Assembly (NCBI GenBank): GCA_000697335.1
Contig: JNEM01004207.1
Location: 1-14,472 of the forward strand
Direction: 5' to 3'
DNA: 14,472 nt
From: Conidiobolus incongruus B7586
Taxonomy: Eukaryota; Entomophthoromycota; Entomophthoromycetes; Entomophthorales; Conidiobolaceae
How positions within the stretch are numbered: the stretch's first letter is position 1; the number at the start of each line of letters is the position of its first letter. Under the pieces are notes generated by a model. That model was not told where the DNA came from. It saw nothing but the letters and a program-made list of their open reading frames with translations, and made no database searches. Below are positions 8,756 to 14,472 of the stretch, piece after piece. Position numbers and translations under genes: made by a program.

Positions 8756-9898
8756 ATGGACTCGAAAAGCAAGCTGGATGTAGACAGTGTCAGTACTACA
8801 AATGACACTAGCTCCACTGTTTCTCAACCTGGAGCACCTACTACAACTCCTCCGACTAAGCATAATAGACCATGTGATCAATGTAGAATAAAGAGAGTTT
8901 TTTGTGACAAAAATATCAATGGTTGTAGGCCTTGTGAGAGAAAAAGATTTGTTTGTACTTATAAACTTGAGCATAGGAAGAGGGGTCCAAAGTCAAAATT
9001 TGACGCTACTTTAGATGGTGCCTTAAAGGCATGTGGTTTGGGAACCGATATGGATTCAATTTTCAAGACGATATCTATTATGCCTCAACCAAGAAAAACA
9101 AATCCTCAGCAGATTAATCCTTATCCTTTAAATACCACTCCTCCTCTTTACCCACACACTCGAAGCAATATATCAACGGATTATCCTCTTTATTTAAATC
9201 ATAATATTAACACCGTTCCAGGTTTTAATCCTTATACGATATCTCAGCCAAGTTACAATTCTGTTCCGGTTTCTTATCATCAACTTCCGAACACTCAAAT
9301 AGATACAAGTGTGATGCAGGCTTTGCCCAATCCATCCCAAAGTAATGTCAATAACCCGTTCTTTATACCAAATCAATACACCAACACTCATAAATTCAAC
9401 TCTACACAAGGGCCTTATACTTATCCTATTTATAATCCTTCTTATGGATCTAGCAGCCATAACATGGGCAATAATCTCCAACCAAACTCTTTTCTTGCTA
9501 ATCAAATACCAGTAACTCACCAAGAAGGAGTTTCAGTACAAGGTAATATGAATTTATTATATCCCTATGTACCAAATCCAGCTCCCAATCAAATTCTAAA
9601 CTATTCTCAAAAGCCTTTGGCTACGCCTATACATACTGTATCTGCTCAAGATCAAAGTATCTACGGGGATAACTTTCCTCGACCTTTTCCTCAAAATAAG
9701 CCTTCTGATTTTATGTCAACAACGCAACCTATAACACGTCCGCTTCAACCAATCCAGTCTAGTCCAATCTATCACAATAATAGTAATTTTTCATTATTAG
9801 AATCATCTTATAATTCATCAGCTGACCATCAAGCGAATAGCCAACAATTCCCTTACACTTTATCTTTTGAACCGGAATCAAGTACATCCAATCAGTAA
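8756..9898 (+). CDS. Zn2Cys6 fungal-type transcription factor
   Basis: This is a nuclear DNA-binding regulator of the Gal4 class, 380 residues as one uninterrupted frame. Residues 1-37 are Ser/Thr-rich. The binuclear zinc cluster has Cys40, 43, 50, 57, 60 and 67 in the pattern C-x2-C-x6-C-x6-C-x2-C-x6-C, with basic recognition residues Arg44, Lys46 and Arg47; family members bind CGG half-sites. A basic linker, HRKRGPKSK (73-81), follows, then a short possibly helical segment to about residue 110. Residues 111-380 are low-complexity, rich in Pro, Asn, Gln, Ser and Tyr, with many NP/YP pairs, ending in an aromatic-acidic tail typical of activation regions. No fungal_trans middle domain or coiled coil is visible, and the protein is much shorter than the usual 600-900 residues. 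The ATG has A at -3 and G at +4; no in-frame ATG lies between it and the upstream stop at 8636-8638. The C-terminus is uncertain (see the candidate intron). The regulated pathway is unknown. Confidence 0.95.
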   Translation: MDSKSKLDVDSVSTTNDTSSTVSQPGAPTTTPPTKHNRPCDQCRIKRVFCDKNINGCRPCERKRFVCTYKLEHRKRGPKSKFDATLDGALKACGLGTDMDSIFKTISIMPQPRKTNPQQINPYPLNTTPPLYPHTRSNISTDYPLYLNHNINTVPGFNPYTISQPSYNSVPVSYHQLPNTQIDTSVMQALPNPSQSNVNNPFFIPNQYTNTHKFNSTQGPYTYPIYNPSYGSSSHNMGNNLQPNSFLANQIPVTHQEGVSVQGNMNLLYPYVPNPAPNQILNYSQKPLATPIHTVSAQDQSIYGDNFPRPFPQNKPSDFMSTTQPITRPLQPIQSSPIYHNNSNFSLLESSYNSSADHQANSQQFPYTLSFEPESSTSNQ

Positions 9899-9976
9899 GC
9901 ATTTCGTAAAATTTTAAAGGATAATAATATATAGTAGGATAAACTAATTATCATTAAAAAAAATCCTAACATCGAG
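9895..9976 (+). other. Candidate terminal intron overlapping the stop codon
   Basis: The last sense codon plus stop, CAGTAA, contains the donor GTAAGC at 9895-9900. A branch-like CTAAC lies at 9966-9970, followed by AG at 9975-9976 (82-base intron) or CAG ending at 9995 (101 bases). Removing the 82-base version gives residue 380 onward as HYKIPDQFYQSPSKSLF with a stop at 10026-10028 (396 aa). The 101-base version gives an 18-residue end with a stop at 10048-10050 (397 aa). The first acceptor is GAG only six bases past the branch A, which is weak; the second is the preferred CAG. The unspliced reading remains possible. Confidence 0.45.
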
Positions 9977-10140
9977 TTATAAAATACCTGACCAGTTTTA
10001 TCAATCCCCATCGAAAAGTTTATTTTAATGGATTATTGAATCATAGCTGAAAAGGTTACAAAAAAGACGATTCAGAATATATATTGCGGTGCTATATTCC
10101 CTAATTTGTATATAATCATATCACTTTATATCTTTTTCGC
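9899..10140 (+). other. 3' flank of the zinc-cluster gene
   Basis: Composition stays above background to about 10140, consistent with a last short exon and 3' untranslated region. No AATAAA hexamer is present within about 250 bases of the first stop, so the polyadenylation site cannot be placed. Fungal signals are often degenerate, so this is not unusual. Confidence 0.4.
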
Positions 10141-10442
10141 ATGATACTCAACTTATTTTTATAATCAATTATTATTTTATAAAAAATTATCAAACTATTT
10201 ACAATTAAACTTTCCAATTAATTATATTCAAATTTTCAATTATATATATTTTTTTCTTACATGTATAAGAGAAATTGATTAATTACAGTTTATTTTAATG
10301 AATTGATAAGAAAAATTAATTATTTGTTTTATATCCGACTTACAAATCACTTCAATTAAAACTTTTTCAATTAGAAGTTTGATTGACCTAAATATGGAAT
10401 TAACTTGTAATTTGTTTTTGATTATAAATTTAGAAAACTATG

Positions 10443-10459
10443 CCAATCCAATTACCAAT
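10443..10459 (+). promoter_or_regulatory. Triple CCAAT cluster
   Basis: CCAAT occurs at 10443-10447, 10448-10452 and 10455-10459, all on the plus strand. The first two form the same CCAATCCAAT decamer found at 8277-8286. It may serve a transcript downstream that is not visible as a gene, or act on the upstream gene from its 3' side. Confidence 0.4.
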
Positions 10460-10575
10460 CACTTGAGAGTTCTATTAATATGATTTAAAGAAAAAAAAAT
10501 TTTTTTATCAATTAAAAATAATTTACAACTGTAATTCTAAAAAAATTTAATAAAATAACACGACTAAATATATTA

Positions 10576-10604
10576 GATTATTCAATAATCAATTTATTGA
10601 TTAT
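10576..10604. repeat. Overlapping palindromes
   Basis: GATTATTCAATAATC (10576-10590) is a perfect odd palindrome. It overlaps a second dyad, ATAATCAAT (10585-10593) and ATTGATTAT (10596-10604), separated by two bases. Only one of the two hairpins can form at a time. The core ATTATTCAATAAT also occurs at 6303-6315 and 6393-6405. Confidence 0.55.
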
Positions 10605-10677
10605 GAAAATTTTTAACATTCAATCTAATTATTATACACGGCTAAATAAACTAATTTCCTGCATTAGTGTAAATTAA

Positions 10678-10688
10678 TATAAATAAGT
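10678..10688 (+). promoter_or_regulatory. TATA-like word shared with the gene promoter
   Basis: TATAAATAAGT is identical to 8677-8687 in the promoter of the zinc-cluster gene, and lies 235 bases after a CCAAT cluster. No ORF follows. It could drive a non-coding transcript or be chance in AT-rich DNA. Confidence 0.25.
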
Positions 10689-11090
10689 ACCTCAAAAAAA
10701 TTCATTGAAAACTAAAAGAAAATTGAAGAAAAAACATAAAAAATTCAATAATAATATTACTGTATTTTAATTAATCAATTGAATCGGTTATTTGACTTTA
10801 AGGTTCAGTTTAACCCATTAATAGATAAATTATTCTCTCTAATTAATATATTTTAATAAGATAATATAAAAGGTAATTAACTACTATTGTTATATATATT
10901 AAAATTAAACTTAACAATCATACTCATTGAAAAATAAATATTATAACGAAATTAACATTTATCCCCCGATTTTACGCCTATTACAGTTGTAATTACGACA
11001 TCCTAATTGTGTAAATAGTCTCACGTATAAATCCCATTTTATTTGGTAGAACTTGAAAATTATGAAGGATTGAAATATTTAATTATATAA

Positions 11091-12260
11091 AATATTATAA
11101 TTTATTAGTTTTATCCTAGAATACTTAAATAAGGTATCTGAGAAAGTATGGATGATTTCTAGTGGCCAAGGATTTATATTAATTATTAATGAATTATCGT
11201 ATTTACACCCTTTTATACTAACTTAGTTTGAGTTAATAATGGATTTGATATTGTTTAATATAAATTTCTCATTGTTTCATTCATTCTATTACTGAGTATG
11301 GTAAATTTTAGTATTTTTACCATTCATGAAAAATATATTCCGTTATACTAACAAACAAACTCAATTCCTGATAATAAAAACCCAGAAAAGCATTTATTTT
11401 ATATATCCAATTGAAAGATTTATATTATATATCATAAACAATTTTATTATCAGCAACTTATCAATAATTGATACTCTATCAAGATTCACATATAATGTTA
11501 AATATGATTCAATACAAATTATCCAAGTTTGTTATATTTTGCATTTAATCAAAGATAAAAATTCTCAATTCATATTATATTGAGAAATAATGAGAAAGTA
11601 TCTAGAAGTCAGAATTTCATCTATTAATAGTTATTTGATTAATTATCTGCACACTATCACCATGATCTGTAACAATAAATCAAATTATTTAAGCGAGACG
11701 TGTATGCAAACCTTAAATTTTAATTAAACATTACCAGCTGTGGACTAGATATTGGCTTAGTAACATCCGAAATATCTTCACCACCTTATAATATTCCAAT
11801 TTTCTTGATAATTTTCAATATATTTGTGTTAATAAGTGTATTCGAAAGGTGTTAATTGGAAAGAACGAAATATTATTAGTAATAATTTAATATACAAAGT
11901 GTATATTATAATTTAGAATCATCCGAGTTGTACGATCATTCATATATTTTGGTGTCATTAATCATTCAGAACGTTAGTTTGTTTACCAAAATTAAATATT
12001 TTTAATGACTAGTTTCTCTTTAATATTTGCTGATTTATTTCAAATTAGTCATAATTTTCTACCTTTATTGATTTCATTTTTATTAAGAAGTTGTAGATCT
12101 TCAATACTTGGAGTGGATATACTGCCTATCACTCATTAATTTTTATATTCAAAAACTAGTTTCAGATATTATTGTAGTTGGTATAATTGGATTACGCTTA
12201 CAAATTACGAGCATTGTATACACCCGATAATATAGAAGGCGATATGTAACCTCTTACAAT
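11091..12260. other. Weak GC island, no gene recognised
   Basis: GC is mildly raised in patches (about 11100-11300, 11640-11900 and 12090-12250). A branch-plus-acceptor string, CTAACTTAG, ends at 11226 with possible donors GTATCT (11134) or GTATGG (11146), but the flanking frames are short. An 85-codon ORF at 11326-11583 is rich in I, Y, N and K, has no motif and is of chance length. Short frames around 11728-11790 are open on both strands, but each closes within about 26 codons. It may be eroded coding or regulatory sequence. Confidence 0.35.
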
Positions 12261-14472
12261 TTGATTTATTATTTATTTATATTCTGTTACTTGGCTTATT
12301 GAATTTGTTTCAGTTAATCTTAAAACATCAATTTTAATAATCAATTAAATGTAAATTTTGAGGATTTTTTAAGCATATTAATATTAACCTCAAATTTAAC
12401 GGTAAGTTATTTATAATCATTAATTTGAATGATTAGATTTTCTTAATAAAGAATTTGATTAGTATGCAATTTTATATCATTATCTCAATCAGCATAATTA
12501 ATGAAATTATAAAAATAAATATACTGAAAAATATAAAAAAATAATTAGCTTTAACAATAAGTATATTTTTAAATCATCATTTTCTAACTATAAGATAAAT
12601 TTATTTTAATTTTAATAATTATAAATTTACTCTGTTAATTATTTAACCATATTTATAATAAACCTACTTTCAAACACCACAAATACCACACTTTTTGAAG
12701 TCTTCATTTAAATCTCCAAAGAGTTATTATTTACAAGTAATCGAAATTGTGGCAATTATGTACAAATATATAAAATTTGATACAATTGTTTTGAATATTA
12801 TTTTATAGATGTCTCGGAATTATATAAGTTGAAATTTTATGCATAGTTTATTCCATTATTAGTTAAACTGTTATGAATTATTTCAATTATTAAATTCAAA
12901 TACATGGGCTCAGAATATTATATTTAATGAATATAAAACACAGCAAAATGAAAAATCAGTATATTGGAAGATGGTATATAAAATTATATTTTAAATCTTT
13001 TATATTATAATATATAACTACTTTATTGATCAATAGATTATTTAAGTTATTAATCAAGTTTTACATGATAAAGTTCATTAATATTTTTCTACTTCACTAC
13101 TTAAATTTTATTCAATTTAAATTTAACGATTTCAAAGTTAATCTTTACCATCATTGATACCAATCTCAGCATCAATTATCAATATCCCATGTTTTAGTAA
13201 ACTTCAAATACAAAATGATTTCTCAAATAAGTTCGTTCATTGACACAATTGATTCATTATAATTAAAAAAATAAAATACCAAACTCTTAATAACATAATT
13301 AAATAACTCGCAAATCAATTTATCATATATTTTTTATGTTTCTTAATTATTCTACACCAAACAATATACTGAGAAAAAAAATATTAGTTTAATAATTTTT
13401 TTTGAAAATCGAAAATTATTATTTTTCAGAATTTGTCCAAAAAATTCATTTTTCTATATATGAGATCAAAACATATTTTATTAATGAGTTTTTTTAATAT
13501 AGTTAAAACTAAAGAATATTTTAGATAATAAATAAAGTTGGTGCCTTAGAACCTAATATAATATAAATAAAATGGTTGCTTTTATAATAATAGATTCAAA
13601 TGATAACTTGATTATCTTAAATTTCAAATATAAAAATGCATCATATAAACATCATATATATGGATTAATTTATTATCATCATTTTGATATCGGAATGATT
13701 TGTTATATAAAATGTAATATTCACTCTTGTCTAATATTCGTAATAAAGCTAATTAATTTGATACATCTTTACTTTGAAAATATTTTATTCTTTAATATAA
13801 TAAATTGTAATTAAATTTAATATTTTTATTATTAGTGAATTTGAAATTTTATTCTATTTTATATTATAAAAACATTACAATATACAATACTTTTTAAATA
13901 TTTCATGTTTAATATATTATATATTGGATATTAAGACTTAAATTAATATACAAATATATATTAATTTACAAAGTTATTAAATTAATATATTTGTTTATTA
14001 AGGCTAAATTTTATTAGTCTATAATAAAAAAATGGAAAATATTTTAATATTTGAATTTTCAAAAATATTGCTTATTTTAAAAACCAATTAGATATAGAAT
14101 ATATAAAAGAATTTATATTATCATATTATATATATTGTAGTTTTGCTTTATATAAATATTATTTAATTAAAAATTTTAAGTTAAATTTTATTATATTTTA
14201 ATTTAATAATAATTATCAAATGGTTTTTTTATTTTAATATCACTAAAACTCATCAATTATAAATCTTTTTAAATTAATTAAATTTTGTAAACATTTATAA
14301 AAATATTATTTTATCTCAAATTACCATTAATTTTATTAATATTATTTATAATTTTCAAGTGATTTTATTTTAAATTAATTTAAATTTAGGAAATCAATAC
14401 TTATTATTATTTTTTGATTTAATTAAAAATTAAAAATATATTGGATATTATAATTTATTTTATTATTTAATA
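12261..14472. other. AT-rich gene-free stretch
   Basis: No gene is supported. GC is about 10% by count from 13801 to the end. An 80-codon ORF at 13572-13814 is hydrophobic, rich in I, N, Y and H, matches no family I recognise and is within chance length. No RNA gene, telomere repeat or mobile element was seen. Confidence 0.6.

Larger units (their letters stand above)
10141..11090. other. AT-rich downstream stretch with promoter-like words
   Basis: No gene is visible. It carries a triple CCAAT cluster (10443-10459), an A9T7 palindrome (10491-10507 region), overlapping palindromes (10576-10604) and a TATA-like word (10678-10688). No ATG begins an ORF of useful length after the TATA-like word; the first one near 11063 closes after three codons. 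Confidence 0.55.

Noticed and set aside
8747-8974. 75-codon minus-strand ORF
   Set aside because: It lies opposite the zinc-cluster domain of the plus-strand gene, which has clear family motifs; the antisense frame has none.
9194-9523. 109-codon minus-strand ORF
   Set aside because: It is antisense to the proline/asparagine-rich part of the gene. Such shadow frames are common opposite CCN/AAY-rich codons, and no motif is visible.
11134-11226. Possible intron with GTATCT donor and CTAACTTAG acceptor
   Set aside because: The signals match consensus, but neither flank carries a frame open long enough to be an exon.
11326-11583. 85-codon ORF
   Set aside because: At stop frequencies for 20% GC, roughly one stop-free run of 80 codons is expected in a window this size. 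The product is low-complexity in I, Y and N with no family signature.
11728-11790. Short tryptophan-containing frame
   Set aside because: It is open for only about 25 codons between stops, and the opposite strand is equally open over the same bases. No family is recognisable.
12561-12594. Short GTATAT...CTAAC...AAG intron-like string
   Set aside because: It is only 34 bases with no coding flanks. CTAAC plus AG is expected repeatedly in AT-rich DNA.
13572-13814. 80-codon hydrophobic ORF
   Set aside because: It is within the chance expectation, with composition following the AT background. The hydrophobicity reflects ATT/TTT/TTA codons rather than clear membrane helices.

Overview
The window looks like nuclear DNA from a fungus with a very AT-rich genome. 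The one unmistakable gene encodes a Zn2Cys6 (Gal4-type) DNA-binding protein, a family essentially confined to fungi. Non-coding sequence is roughly 15-20% GC by eye, dropping to about 6% in one 300-base block, while the gene is about 35-45% GC. Extreme AT bias, very low gene density and a short zinc-cluster protein with a proline/asparagine/tyrosine-rich tail fit an early-diverging lineage such as Entomophthoromycotina (Conidiobolus-like). That placement is inference from composition and style, not from a search.

Layout. Positions 1-7945 hold no convincing gene: low-complexity A/T sequence broken by two islands of slightly higher GC (about 3131-3760 and 5031-5560) with palindromes and short shared words. 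Positions 7946-8755 form the approach to the gene. They contain two tandem sets of splice-like signals (8047-8119), a GC-raised stretch with three small ORFs and CCAAT boxes (8229-8580), a TATA box (8675-8686) and a CT-rich leader (8712-8740). The transcription-factor gene runs from 8756 to a stop at 9896-9898, or further if a candidate terminal intron is removed. Downstream, 10141-11090 returns to AT-rich sequence but carries a second CCAATCCAAT cluster and a second TATAAATAAGT word with no gene behind them. A weak GC island lies at about 11091-12260, and 12261-14472 is AT-rich with nothing recognisable.

The gene stands alone, with no operon, cluster partner or target gene visible, so its pathway cannot be read from context. 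The most useful observations are the stop codon that overlaps a good 5' splice site, giving three possible C-termini; the promoter-like words repeated on both sides of the gene; and the small ORFs and intron-like motifs upstream that may be leader exons, a decayed neighbour or chance. I found no tRNA, rRNA, CRISPR array, recognisable transposon or virus-derived element, and no clear new multi-gene system.
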